Below are positions 1 through 10,148 of a stretch of 64,000 nt of DNA, in pieces. Origin of the DNA: Phytopythium helicoides (lineage: Eukaryota > Oomycota > Peronosporomycetes > Pythiales > Pythiaceae); the NCBI GenBank assembly GCA_024867545.1, contig JANFNE010000022.1:796688-860687 (forward strand), read 5' to 3'. Positions within the stretch are counted from its first letter, which is position 1. Each line of letters opens with the position of its first letter. The notes beneath the pieces were generated by a model that did not search any database, had not been told where the DNA came from, and was given only the letters and a program-made list of their open reading frames with translations. The position numbers and the translations under genes are program-made.

Positions 1-138
1 TCCAACTTGAAGAGACTGACTACTTGCCACATGACGTGCTGCAGTGGCCAGAGCGACGGCTTTATACATTTGCGGCCGTGCCGTGCTGTACACACCCATG
101 GCACACCAAAACGGTCCCAAAATCCACTAGGACGACGA

Positions 139-981
139 TTATGGCACCTCAGCTTTGAGCGCCTCACCCTGGACGTCCTGCAGCGACCCGATGGATGCTG
201 TCCTCAGCCGCTGCCCAGGGTCGCCCTTGGGCAGCGCCGCGAGCTTGCGGTGGCTCGGAGAGATGAGGTCGACGGGCGGTATCGGCGACGTCGCCGCATG
301 CACCGGCGTCGTGAGGTTCCCTGGCTCGATGACTGCCGGCAACGGCGGGATCTGCACGCCAAGCGGCGGCGGCGGCGAGGCGACTCTGGCGGTCGATGTC
401 GAGATGGCTACTGCCGCTTCTGCGAGCAGCGATGCGTCCTCGAGCATGTCGTCGTCGACGTATCCGGAGGAGGAGGTGGAGGTGGAGGACGCGCTTGAGA
501 GCGCTTTTGGCCCCGCCGGTAGCTTCTTGACGCGCTTGATCTTCCCTGGTCGTCGGGGTTCTCGAACACGGCGCGCTGCTTGGCCTCGACGATCGCAATC
601 TGTCTCGCGTACTTGTCTCTGTCGATGGCGCTGTCCGCCTGCGCCTCGAGCTGGCGCAGCATGTGGATCGTGCGCGCGAGCGAGCGGATCTGGCGGTGCG
701 GCCAGCGCTTAATGCCGCAGCGGCGGCAGATCTTCTTGAGGAACGTGGTGCAGATGCCGAGCTCGCGCGCCACCTGCACGATGGGCTTGTCAAAGTGCGC
801 GCGCAGCTCGTCGAGCGTCAGGTCGCGCGCCAAGCGAGCTGAGCCGGGCGTGGCGCCGGCCCTCGCGCGCCGCGCCGCGCGCCACCGCGAGCACGAACGA
901 CGCGTCTCGCTGGCCCTCGGGCTCGCTCATCATGCCCAGCAGCGACAGACTCGCCTCGACCTCGCGGTCGCTCACGGCCAT
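139..981 (-). CDS. RWP-RK domain transcription factor (frames broken)
   Basis: Likely a nuclear DNA-binding regulator of the RWP-RK family (plant NIN-like and oomycete RKD-type factors). The diagnostic segment, starting about residue 60, reads PIVQVARELGICTTFLKKIC then RRCGIKRWPHRQIRSL: a helix-turn-helix followed by the RWP-H variant of the RWP-RK signature. A helical Leu/Arg/Ala-rich stretch follows, then a Ser/Pro-rich tail. The start is taken at the ATG at 979-981 because the following MAVSDREVEASLSLLG reads well into the domain. Two single-base indels break it: an extra G near 831 and a missing G near 548. The tail from 447 to the stop at 139 is intact. About 280 residues after repair. 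The family call is secure; the targets are unknown. Confidence 0.8.
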
Positions 982-1285
982 GGGCGGCGACGCTTGACGC
1001 GCTGGAAAAAAAAGAAGAGCAGCAGGGGGGAAAAAGCCTTTCACGGCGAGGAGGCGCACGTTTTTGCGCATTGCAGAAATGGAATACCTGTGGGATATAG
1101 TGAGAGTTGGGATGTGTTTACTTGTATTTTATTATCTACATGCTAATGCAGCAAGTGATTACCCGTGGGAAAGGATAGGTAACCGCGCTCGGTGCCGCTT
1201 CGGCTCCCCCTCTATCCAGCAACCACCGCTTCTAAACTGACATCAACGTTGCACAATAGGGGGGCTTCCCACTGAGTGCTGTGAA
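982..1285. other. Intergenic spacer, no gene seen
   Basis: About 300 bases between the divergent RWP-RK gene and the left end of the Fanzor element. It holds an AT-rich patch at 1085-1145 and no recognisable coding or RNA gene. It includes the promoter side of the RWP-RK gene. Confidence 0.5.
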
Positions 1286-1307
1286 AAGCCGTCGTTCTTC
1301 CAGTAGC

Positions 1308-1458
1308 GAGGGACAACGACGGGGACATGGTGGTGGAGTTTTCCCTCATTTACTCGCTGCCTTCACCTTCGGAAAACACCTCCAGAGCTCCTGCACTCAC
1401 ACAGCGCAAAATGTTGAAGGCCGCGTGCTCGTCTCGGCCGGCAGTGAATGAGCAGGTC
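1308..1458 (-). repeat. Left inverted arm: copy of Fanzor 3' end
   Basis: Read on the minus strand this arm encodes LTCSFTAGRDEHAAFNILRC and continues through AGALEVFSEGEGS to a stop. It therefore matches the nuclease C-terminus, including the RuvC-III Asp motif, plus about 35 bases of 3' flank. It has no start codon of its own and no upstream nuclease, so it is a terminal fragment, not a gene. Confidence 0.85.
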
Positions 1459-1643
1459 AAGTTGGAAGTATTGAAGCTCCACTGGCAGCGACGTGGCAGC
1501 ACATGTAGGCTACAACGAGATCGCATTGACGTCGGGTGCCATGGGTTTCGCATACTGTCTCCACCCCCTTCGCTCTCTAACGGTGCGATCCACTCGATCG
1601 ATATCCTCGCTAGCCTCACAACTAGTTCTTCTCTGTCGCGATC

Positions 1644-3791
1644 ATGAGAGCGGTCGTTCGGCACGAGCGCCCGCCTGATGAGGACGACCCCATGCTTGGC
1701 GTTGATGCTGGTGGAGATCCAAATGCAGCTGATCAACCAGCCGAAGAGCCCGTCCAACAAGGAGTGCGAAGAATTCGACGCCCGCGTTTGTTGGCTCGAA
1801 TTCAGAGAAGGTTCCGTGATGCGTTTGCTATCGTGCGAGCGTTCGTGTTCGTGCACACGTTGGACGAGCTCGTCTGCATGCGGGTCCGCCATTTCCTGCA
1901 GTTCCACTACGCCAACATCTTGTGGATGGTGCTGTCTGCTGCGGTGCACCGTCAGGGGATTCGTCAAGAGAGGCAGCTGGACGAACTCCTGGGAGCGTTC
2001 GCTGCGGCGGTACCGACCTCTGAGCGAGCGCCACTGCAGACACACCAGCTACTGGTATCGCTGGCAGAGCTCGTGGAGCACGTCTTGCTGTACAACATTC
2101 GCGACTACAGCCCGCTGCAGGACAAGCTGACACGTGACCAGTGGAATGCGATGGACGAGCTCTTCGATGCCGAGTACAAGCGTGAGATCTCGGCCGGAGG
2201 AGAGCTTCAAGAAGACACCAGTTTTCACTCATGGTTTACGATCAGGACACGGCAGCCAGAGACGCCAATCCAGCGCACGTTGCAGGACCTCGCTGTGTTT
2301 CCCCACACCCAGGCATGGTCAGTCAGTAGGCAAGATCATGAAGCTCGGACTCGTGCGTATGCGAGGCGTGGTGAGTTTGCATCAGGGCTGGCGGCGATCA
2401 AAGATCAAAAGGCTACAGCGACCGACGTGCGGGACATCTTGATGGGATTCAACTCGTGGGGGGAGGCGAACCAACTCGCGTACGCTCGGTTCAATGAAGA
2501 GAGAGATGCCGACAAGGCCCAAGTGCTCGTCGAGAAAAAGCTCTTGCTGACTCGCTCGCGACGCTACCGCCTCTTTCCGACACGCGAGCAACGGCAGACG
2601 CTAGGGTGCTTTATGGGGACGTGCAGAGCAACGCACAACATGGCGGTCAACTACTTCCGAGCAACCGGCGACCACAACTCCGGTAGCCTTCAGAAGCTGT
2701 TTGTTAGTAAGAATCATCGCCAACCTGTCGTGTACCCAGAAGGTATTGCACCTCCACCAGCTTGGGTGCACGAGACGCCCCACAATTTGCGTTACAATGT
2801 GATGCGGAAGTTTCATTCGTCTGTCAAGAGCTGCTTCACGAACCTGAGCCGCGGGAACATCAAACACTTCACGATGCGCTTCTCCAACAAGAAGCTTGAC
2901 CCCAACTTCACGCTGTCAGAGGATGCCCAACGTGTCAGTATTCGTGAGGTTCCGCCTCCCGTTTCGTCGGCTCCAGGAACCAAGCATCAGTTCTTCCTAT
3001 CCATCACGGGTCTCAAGGACATTCGAGTGAAGATGCAGTCACACGTTGATATTGCCCACCAGATCGAGATTGTGCTCGACAATGGCTCCTACTTTGTCGT
3101 TATCCCTGAGACGGTCGAACCAGGACCGTACTCGGAGCTTCAATCCTGTGTCGCGATTGATCCGGGTATCAAAGCATTTGCGACTGGCATCGACTTGCAG
3201 GGCAAGGTGTTGGAGTTTGGGCGAGGCACAAAGGACTACTTGAGCTCTCTTCGTCAGCGGAAGGCGCGAGCACAGAGTGTAATCGACCGATTTCACAACC
3301 AGAAAGGCAGAGCGACGCGGACCCAGTTCCGCGCGTACGCGAGATCCAAGCGTGAGTTTGCCTTTTGCTGTGCCAAAATGAAGAATTGCGTCAAGGAGCT
3401 TCACTACCAGACAGCGTCGGCCCTCGTCAAGAGCTACGACGTCATTCTCCTGCCGCGCTTTCAGACCCAACGCATGATTCTCCGCAGCTCGCGACGTACA
3501 CACGCCTTCAACACTGCAATACTGAGCTTGAACCACTACGCGTTTCGTCAATTGCTGCGTGCCAAGTGTCAGCGGATGGGGAAGGGGCTCGTGGTGTGCT
3601 CCGAGATGTACACGTCCAGGACGTGTGCGCATTATGAGCGGGTACACATGACAATGCGGGATGAAGACATTTTCACGTGCCCGACCTGCTCGTTTACTGC
3701 CGGCCGAGACGAACACGCGGCCTTCAACATTTTGCGCTACGTGAGTGCAGGTGCACTGGAAGTGTTTTCCGAAGGAGAAGGCAGCGTTTAA
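1644..3791 (+). CDS. Fanzor (eukaryotic TnpB-like RNA-guided nuclease)
   Basis: A 715-residue protein of the Fanzor/OrfB family, which by family knowledge is an RNA-guided DNA endonuclease related to bacterial TnpB. Visible RuvC pieces: RuvC-I AIDPGIKAFATG with Asp506, RuvC-II CSEMYTSRTC with Glu654, zinc ribbon CPTC (Cys679, Cys682), and RuvC-III AGRDEHAAFNIL with Asp689. A recognisable Fanzor core begins about residue 305 (RYRLFPTREQRQTL). The first 300 residues are an Arg-rich, lineage-specific N-terminal part. The first zinc-ribbon pair is C661-A-H-Y664 where the family has CxxC, so one zinc ligand appears lost. The frame is uninterrupted over 2.1 kb. The guide RNA of TnpB-type systems normally overlaps this 3' end. 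Activity is uncertain because of the Tyr. Confidence 0.88.
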   Translation: MRAVVRHERPPDEDDPMLGVDAGGDPNAADQPAEEPVQQGVRRIRRPRLLARIQRRFRDAFAIVRAFVFVHTLDELVCMRVRHFLQFHYANILWMVLSAAVHRQGIRQERQLDELLGAFAAAVPTSERAPLQTHQLLVSLAELVEHVLLYNIRDYSPLQDKLTRDQWNAMDELFDAEYKREISAGGELQEDTSFHSWFTIRTRQPETPIQRTLQDLAVFPHTQAWSVSRQDHEARTRAYARRGEFASGLAAIKDQKATATDVRDILMGFNSWGEANQLAYARFNEERDADKAQVLVEKKLLLTRSRRYRLFPTREQRQTLGCFMGTCRATHNMAVNYFRATGDHNSGSLQKLFVSKNHRQPVVYPEGIAPPPAWVHETPHNLRYNVMRKFHSSVKSCFTNLSRGNIKHFTMRFSNKKLDPNFTLSEDAQRVSIREVPPPVSSAPGTKHQFFLSITGLKDIRVKMQSHVDIAHQIEIVLDNGSYFVVIPETVEPGPYSELQSCVAIDPGIKAFATGIDLQGKVLEFGRGTKDYLSSLRQRKARAQSVIDRFHNQKGRATRTQFRAYARSKREFAFCCAKMKNCVKELHYQTASALVKSYDVILLPRFQTQRMILRSSRRTHAFNTAILSLNHYAFRQLLRAKCQRMGKGLVVCSEMYTSRTCAHYERVHMTMRDEDIFTCPTCSFTAGRDEHAAFNILRYVSAGALEVFSEGEGSV

Positions 3792-3842
3792 ATGAGAGAC
3801 GATTCCACCACCATGTCCCTAGCTACTGGAGGGACAACGACG
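3683..3842 (+). repeat. Right inverted arm, overlaps Fanzor 3' end
   Basis: This is the partner of the left arm. It covers the last Fanzor codons, the stop at 3789-3791 and a 3' flank ending in a perfect short hairpin, GTCCCT(3815-3820)/AGGGAC(3830-3835). By analogy with TnpB loci, this is where a guide RNA scaffold would lie. Confidence 0.75.
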
Positions 3843-4015
3843 AGAGCGAGGGGCTTCGTTGCCTGCGGGCGGTGCAAGTGCACGCGTAGGTTTACCGTAG
3901 CAAAAAAGTCGTGCAATGTCTATAAAAGTAATTACTGCTTTCTTCCCAGCCCATATCCGCAACACTAGCCAGCAACCCAGCCTGCTATTTTGCAAGCATC
4001 ATCTTCAGATACGAC

Positions 4016-4892
4016 ATGCACGTGGCGACCGAGGCGCCGGGCGAGGCCGCGCGCCGCGCGCCGCCCGCGTTCTTCGACTGCAACATCTGCCTGGACGCGG
4101 CGTCGAGCCCCGTGGTGACGCTCTGCGGCCACCTCTACTGGTGCGTGAGCCCGCGCCGCGCCGCCGCCTCGCGCCATTAACGCCCGTCTCCTCGTCCGTC
4201 GCGTGCAGCTGGCCGTGTCTGTACCAGGTGAGCGTCTTGGCGGCCGCGCGTTTGCCTTGAGCGAGGGCTAACGGGCGGTGGGCGCAGTGGATGGAGAGGC
4301 ACAGCGAGTGTCCAGTGTGCAAGGCCGGCGTGAGCGAGGAGAACGTGATCCCAGTCTACGGCCGTGGCGCGGAGGCCGTCGACCCGCGGTGCGCTGGGTT
4401 TTTGGGGATTGGAGCATTGGTTTCGGAGCTGACGTGGCCACGTTGGGATGTGAAGCACGGTGGAGAACGCGGACATTCCGTCGCGTCCACGCGGGCAGCG
4501 GCCGGACGCTGAGCTGCTGAGGCGCCGGCGCCCACGCAGCAACGTACGAGCGGTGGGCTTTGAGCGCTTGATGCTGCTCGGCTGACTTTGTGTCGGTGTT
4601 GGGCGTAGTTCGCGCTCTTCCAGGGTCAAGGTTCGGCCTTTTCGCTGTCGCCGACCATCGGGTTCTTCCCCGCGCTCTTCGGCATCCCGTTTGTACGAAT
4701 GTGTCCATGCATGGGTTCGTGGGATTCTTCTGACTGACGGTCATGCAGCAACCTCCGGCAGCTGCAACGCATCGTGCCGACGGCACGCCGCTTTCGCCTG
4801 CTGAGGAACGACAGCAAGTGCAGCAGGCATTCCTCTCTCGAGTGCTGCTGATCGTCGGCAGTCTCGTCATCTTCTGCCTTATCACTTTCTGA
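4016..4892 (+). CDS. RNF5/RNF185-type ER membrane RING E3 ligase, six exons
   Basis: Likely a tail-anchored ubiquitin ligase of ER quality control. Exons inferred from GT-AG borders: 4016-4140, 4209-4227, 4288-4388, 4540-4552, 4609-4692, 4749-4892. The RING reads [20 protein letters not shown], then [20 protein letters not shown], a C3HC4 RING as in RNF5/RNF185. [16 protein letters not shown] follows, also typical of the family. The last exon ends in a hydrophobic helix ([20 protein letters not shown]) just before the stop, as in the C-terminal membrane anchor. Phases agree at all five junctions, and no indel is needed. Small internal exons make single-frame gene finding fail here. The start is the only ATG before the RING. 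Confidence 0.82.
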
Positions 4893-5015
4893 ACTCGGGG
4901 TTTTTCATGTAGTATCGCGCTAAATTTCATGTATTACTGCAGACTTACTTTCACTCACACATGCATCTCGAAACCTAAATATGAAGGACGCGCGACAGAT
5001 CAGCGCGTCGGAAGC

Positions 5016-7682
5016 TTATGGTGCAGTCTCCATGGGCGTCGATACATCGAACGTGACTTGGCCGTTGCTCTCGGCGACCTCGACATGGCTCTTGGGGCGA
5101 AGCTGGCCGGCGATGATTAGACGGCTCAAGTCCTGTCACCACGTGCTTCTCAATGTATCGCTTGATCGGACGCGCACCGTACTGCGGATCGTACGAAGCG
5201 TCCAGGATCGCGTCCAGCGCGTCGACAGTCACGTTGACCGTAATCTGCGATTCCTTCAAGCGCTTGACCACCGAGTCGAACTGCAGCAGCACAATCTGGC
5301 GCAACTCGCGGCGGCCGAGTGGCTCGAACACCACAATATCGTCCAAACGGTTGAGTAGTTCTGGGCGGATCGTGTGACGCAACTGCTGAAGCACGAGCTC
5401 GCGCTGCTTGGTGAACGAATGCTTCACCTCGTTCTCGGTCTGATCCAGACGCATCTTCTTGCTAGCACGCGGCGACAGACCCGACTCAAACAGTAAATGC
5501 TCGGCGCCAATGTTTGACGTCATGATGACCACGACGTTGGCAAAGTCGACCGTGCGTCCATGCGAGTCGGTCAGTCGACCGTCGTCCAGCAGCTGTAGCA
5601 GGATGTTGAGTACCTTCGGATGCGCCTTCTCAATCTCGTCGAGCAGCACAACATTGTATGGGTTGCGTCGCACTGCCTCGGTCAGCTGGCCGCCTTCTTC
5701 GTGACCAATGTAGCCTGGGGGAGCGCCAATGAGACGCGCGACAGAGTGCTCTTCCATGTACTCAGACATGTCGATGCGCACCATGTGCTTGTCGTCGTCA
5801 AATAGCTCGAACGCGAGAGCCTTCGCGAGCTCGGTCTTGCCCACGCCGGTCGGTCCCAGGAACAAGAAGCTGCCAGTAGGTTGTTCAGAACGGGCCAATC
5901 CGGCACGCGAACGCAGCACAGCATCACAAACCGCCTTCACAGCCTCGTTCTGACCAACCACGCGCTCGTGGATACGCTCTTCGAGGTGCATCAAGCGGTC
6001 GCTGGTGCTGGATGTTAGGCGAGACACTGGAATGCCCGTCCATCGAGCGACGACTTGGCAGATCTGCTCTTCGCGCACAACTTCCTCGACCATCTTGTGG
6101 TGGTTCTCGTCCTCATCCTCGCGCTTCTTCATCATCTCAGCCTCGTTGATACGGCGCTCAACATCAGGGATAGCGTAGTACTTGAGGTCCGCGACAGTCT
6201 GAAGGTCCTGGTTGCGCTCGGCGCGCTGCACCTTGAGCTGCAAGTTCTGCAGCTTGTCACGAAGCTCCCGAATCTCGTTCACCCTCGCCTTCTCCGCCTG
6301 GTGACGCAGAATCAGTGGACGCAGCTCGTCGCCAATGTTGTTCAGCTCTTCTTGAACCTTGCGAAGACGCTGCTTGCTCATCTCGTCCTTCTCCTTCGCG
6401 AGCGCGGTCGCCTCGACCTGGAGCTGGAGTTGCCGTCGTTCAAGCTCGTCGATGATTTCAGGCTGACTGTCGAGCTGGACACGGACATTTGCGCACGCCT
6501 CGTCGATGATGTCGATCGCCTTGTCGGGCATGAACCGCTCCTTAATATATCTGTCGGCCAGCTTGGCTGCGGCGACGAGTGCACTGTCCAGAATGCGGAC
6601 GCCATGATGCGACTCGTACCGCTCCTTCAATCCTCGCAGAATGCTCACTGTGTCGGGCACGGACGGCTCCTTCACAAGGACTTGCTGGAATCGTCGCTCA
6701 AATGCCTTGTCTTCTCGACGTACTTGCGGTACTCGTCCAATGTCGTCGCACCAATGCAGCGCAATTCTCCACGCGCAAGCATGGGCTTCAGCAGGTTGGC
6801 TGCGTCCATCGCGCCGGAGGTAGCACCCGCACCCAGGATTAGGTGCATCTCGTCGATAAACAGGATGATCTTGCCGTCGCTGTCCTTGACTTCCTTTAGC
6901 ACTGCTTTCAATCGCTCCTCAAACTCGCCACGGTACTTTGCGCCTGCAATCAGCGCACCCATGTCGAGGCTGAAGACTTGGCAGTTGAGCGTCTCTGGAA
7001 CGTCGCCAATCACGATACGATGCGCCAGGCCTTCCACGATAGCCGTCTTGCCGACGCCAGGCTCGCCGATGAGCACCGGGTTGTTCTTGGTTCTTCGCGA
7101 CAGGATGCGGATCACACGTCGGATCTCCTCATCTCGGCCAATCACCGGGTCGATCTTGCCGGCCTCGGCTAGCTCGACCAGATTCTGTCCGTACTTCTTG
7201 AGCGCGTCGAAGTTGTCTTCCGCGGAGCTGCTCGTGACGGGGCGTCCTCCGCGCGAGACCTTGGCGGCCTCCTTGACCTTGCTCTCATCGAGTCCGTTAG
7301 CCTTGAAGACCGCGGCGACCTGTGCGTTCGTGAACAGCGCGAGTAGCAGTGTGTCGACCGCGATGTGCGTGTCGCCAGCGTCCTTGCGCAGCTTGGTCGC
7401 GCGCTTGAGCACCTTGAGCAGCCCCGAGTCGGCGGACACGGAGTCTGGCGCCGGCGTCTGCACTGGCAGCTTCCCGAGCTCGCTCTGCACGCCCTGCAGG
7501 ATGCCGTCGGCATTCGCGTTCGCCTTCTCAGCCAGCGAGCGCGCGAAGCCCTGGCGGTCCGCGAACAGCGTCTCCGTCAGGTGCAGCGCCGTCAGCTGCG
7601 CGTGGCCGCGCTCCTCTGCCAGCTCCTGCGCCGCGCGCACGTACTCGTTCGTCTTGTCGGTGAACTCTTGTGGGTTTACCAT
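5016..7682 (-). CDS. HSP104: Hsp104/ClpB AAA+ protein disaggregase
   Basis: A cytosolic ATP-driven disaggregase that works with Hsp70 to rescue aggregated proteins. About 888 residues after repair, the usual length. The order is: N-terminal Clp_N repeat domain (residues about 1-150), NBD1 with Walker A GEPGVGKT (206-213) and Walker B LFIDEMH (near 280), a coiled-coil middle domain rich in Glu/Lys/Arg, and NBD2 with [14 protein letters not shown] and [10 protein letters not shown]. No mitochondrial presequence is seen ([10 protein letters not shown] start), which favours the cytosolic form. Two single-base errors split it: one G missing near 6703 (after YVEK) and one extra G near 5129 (after KHVVT). 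The true C-terminus reads [20 protein letters not shown] and ends at 5016, with no VDDLD-type acidic tail visible. Confidence 0.93.
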
Positions 7683-7837
7683 TGTGTTGAGTCGCTTCTC
7701 CTTGTTGCTTGCCTTGGACTTGTCTGCGACTTGGCAAATTGGATACTGAGGCGACTTGGAGGAAAGGGAAATCTTGGCAACACTTCAACAGTGGGGGGTT
7801 AGCGGGGGTTAGTGGTTGTTAAGAATTGTCGAGACAA

Positions 7838-7936
7838 TTCCAGAATGCATGTCTCAATCATTAGGTGGATTGTATCGAATCGAATGGAGGTTGGTGAGTG
7901 TTAGAGGGTGTTAGACGTTTCTCGACGATTCGAGAA
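7838..7936. promoter_or_regulatory. Heat-shock-element-like sites upstream of HSP104
   Basis: Two TTCnnGAA cores lie 156-254 bases upstream of the HSP104 start: TTCCAGAA at 7838-7845 and TTCGAGAA at 7929-7936. Each belongs to a longer array of alternating GAA/TTC units (for example 7823-7845 and 7918-7936). Heat shock factor binds inverted nGAAn units. Placement fits an HSP104 promoter, although the second gene diverging at 8114 could share it. Confidence 0.5.
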
Positions 7937-8113
7937 TCATTGGCTGAAAATAGCAAAAATATCAACGAATCAAATTGCTCGAACGGGATCTTGATAGCCA
8001 TCACACGTCGCAGACTTGTCTTCAAATTTAGCGCTTCAACTTGAGTGGTCCATGGACCCTGAGGACGCTCGCTCTGCTTCTGCTTGGTGTTGCGGCCAAC
8101 AAACACCAAGACG

Positions 8114-8834
8114 ATGGCGCCACCGTCTCGCACTCGAGACCTGCTGGACGGGGTGCGCCGTGCTGAGCACTTGCTGGCGACCGACTTTGTGCGCTACGAC
8201 GAGCGGCAGGCGCAGTTTCGCAAGAAGTTCGCGCAGGAGACGCGCAAGCACAACCAGCTCATTTGCGAAACGGCCTGCCAGACCATCGCGTCTTCGACGA
8301 GCGTGGCAGCGATACTCTTTGCGCAGCACGATGTCTCGGACGGCGCGGTGACCACTGATGAGAGCGGCCGACCGCGCGAGGACGTGGAGCAGCCACGAAC
8401 TGGCGACTTTGGCATATTACGCCGACTCGCGCCGTTCTACACTCCACCTAGCGACGTAACGGATCTCATCTGCGATGGCTGTGGCGGGTTCCGCGGTGCT
8501 GCTCTCGTGCAGCCACTACCAGCACCATGGGAAGAGTTTACTTACGAGGTCACGGGCAAACATTACTACTTCCACAACGACAAGCGAGTCGTGAGGTGGA
8601 GACCGCCGCCAGAAACCGACCCACTGAGCATGCTAGTGTTTGAGCGCACAAACTCAGGTCCTGACCGTGTGTCGCTGTATCCCGTCGGCGGAGCGGCGGC
8701 GGCGATTGATGCAAAAGTTCCGCGAGTTTGCCGTACAGACAGCCAAGACTGAGACAGAAAAACGAGATCGAGACCTGCGCGGCGCCTTCAGCTCCCTAGC
8801 CATGTCCCTCGTCACACCCAACGAGGGCCGATGA
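8114..8834 (+). CDS. WW-like domain protein, function unknown
   Basis: A small protein of about 240 residues. The N-terminus (MAPPSRTRDLLDGVRRAEHL) is helical and charged. Near residue 145 there is a WW-like segment: PLPAPWEEFTYEVTGKHYYF continuing HNDKRVVRWRPPPE. It has the first Trp, the aromatic pair, the Asn and the second Trp followed by Pro, so it may bind proline-rich partners. A CDGCGGFRG turn precedes it. After about 8650 the frame is broken by an indel. The +1 frame continues with RRRRLMQKFREFAVQTAKTE to a stop at 8834 and looks like the true C-terminus. It diverges from HSP104. No orthologue name is offered. Confidence 0.5.
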
Positions 8835-8901
8835 TCATTGAATCCATCGCTGTCTGTTGCTCTTCTTTATCAACGAGATGGATCGCTCGCAAGGCGCCAA
8901 C

Positions 8902-10044
8902 CTAGATATCCTCGCGGATAAAATGCTGGTGCATCTTGCCGTCCAAAAAGTTATGGAACTGCTTGCGTGAATCACACGAGAACCACATGCTCATGACGTA
9001 TCGCGTGCCTGATTCGACGCGCTTGACCTGGTGGAGGTTCTCTTTGCCGGACGTAAACATCATGAGCCGTCCACGCGCAGGCTCCACGACCTGCTCGGAC
9101 TCTTTGTCGATGAACGCAAACAGACCGCCCGTGAAGTCGTCCTCGTAGTCGGCGAGGTACAGAAGCCCCGAGTAGTCGTAGTGCTGCGTGTTGTCCTTGT
9201 CCACATGTGGGTGCCTGCGATGAACGTACGTTCTGAGTCCCCACTATCAGGAAAACTTGGCGTAATCACGGCAGCACGCACCAGTACTCGTCATGGATCT
9301 CTGCGGGAGACCACGACTCGTTGCCGACGATGCGCGTGATGAACGTTGGGGCGGTGAAGTACAGCACCTCGAGCTGGAACTCCTCGATCAGCGCCTGGCG
9401 AATGCTTTCGATCACCCTGTCCTCCAAGTTGCGCGTAAGCTCCCCTCCTCACATCCATGTCGCACGATCAAACCTGACCTGCGGTAGAGCGCAAACTGCT
9501 CGCGTGTGAAGCGCGGCTCGGGCGGCGACGCCGGCGTCTTCTGGTAAATGTTGACGAGTCCGTCGCCGTCCTTGACGTAGCCCGTGTTGACGTCCATGAT
9601 GGTGGGTCCTCCGAGCCGCGAGCGGTTGGCCATGCCGATCTCCGCGATCTCGCGCAGCTGGTCGACCTCCTCCGGCGTTACGAACGCGTCCTTGACCGCC
9701 CGGCCGCAGTTGTTGCCCACGTGATGGCACCCCTGGTACCGCCCGCTTGCTCAGCTGGCGCGCAGTACAATGAGTCCCCCGCAGCGCCCACGCAAAGCGC
9801 AGAAGGCGAGCCGCACCTTCTTGAGGTGGCACTGCACGTCGAAGCGCTTGCGCTCGAGCTGGATGGTGGCGCGAGATGTACAAGGTCCTGCGTCCTGGCC
9901 GCGCGGCAGCAGCTGCGGGGCCAGCACCGCGAGCACCACGGCCGCCGCCGCCACGACGAGCGGCAGCAGCCACGAGCGGCCGCCGGGCGGCGCGGGGCGC
10001 TCGACGCGCGGCGGCCTGCGCTCGCCCTTGGCCTTGCGCGCCAT
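8902..10044 (-). CDS. OGFOD3-like 2-oxoglutarate/Fe(II) oxygenase
   Basis: A type II membrane protein with a prolyl-4-hydroxylase-like catalytic domain, closest in layout to OGFOD3. The N-terminus MARKAKGERR precedes one hydrophobic helix (SWLLPLVVAAAAVVLAVLAP). A luminal Cys-rich part then leads to NNCGRAVKDAFVTPEEVDQL. The iron ligands are visible in HPHVDKDNTQHYDYSG (HxD) and ENLHQVKRVESGTRYVMSMW (distal His, then the Arg that binds 2-oxoglutarate). At least one clean intron, 9215-9281, splits the Trp before HPHVD. Another intron lies near 9440-9480 and another near 9750-9820. Indels near 9740 and around the middle intron prevent an exact model. The start is chosen at 10044 because the upstream ATG adds an unlikely tail. 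Confidence 0.7.
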
Positions 10045-10148
10045 AATCGACTGAGGGGGAAATGAGCAGCACTTGGCCAACGTATTGCTGCTGCGATTGA
10101 TAACTTATGTGCGCCACGCGAGATTGAAGGTGAGCGCGCATGGGAAGG

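Larger units (their letters stand above)
1290..3845 (+). mobile_element. Fanzor-bearing element with long inverted ends
   Basis: The element carries one Fanzor gene. Its left end, 1308-1458, is the reverse complement of its right end, 3683-3830, with about 15 mismatches in about 130 aligned positions by hand count. The inverted arm includes the last ~33 codons of the nuclease and its 3' flank. Both outer borders contain the same 14-base direct motif GAGGGACAACGACG (1308-1321 and 3829-3842) and each can fold into a small hairpin. Outer limits are approximate because no clear target-site duplication was found. Fanzors are known passengers in several eukaryotic transposon types. An inverted end built from the nuclease 3' end suggests a rearranged or foldback-like element. 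Confidence 0.65.

Noticed and set aside
1350..2045. 231-codon minus frame ending in a Fanzor-like C-terminus
   Set aside because: Only the last ~35 codons match Fanzor, and they come from the inverted arm. The rest is antisense of the Fanzor N-terminal region.
6055..7749. 564-codon plus-strand frame opposite HSP104
   Set aside because: Antisense shadow; the minus strand has complete AAA+ motifs.
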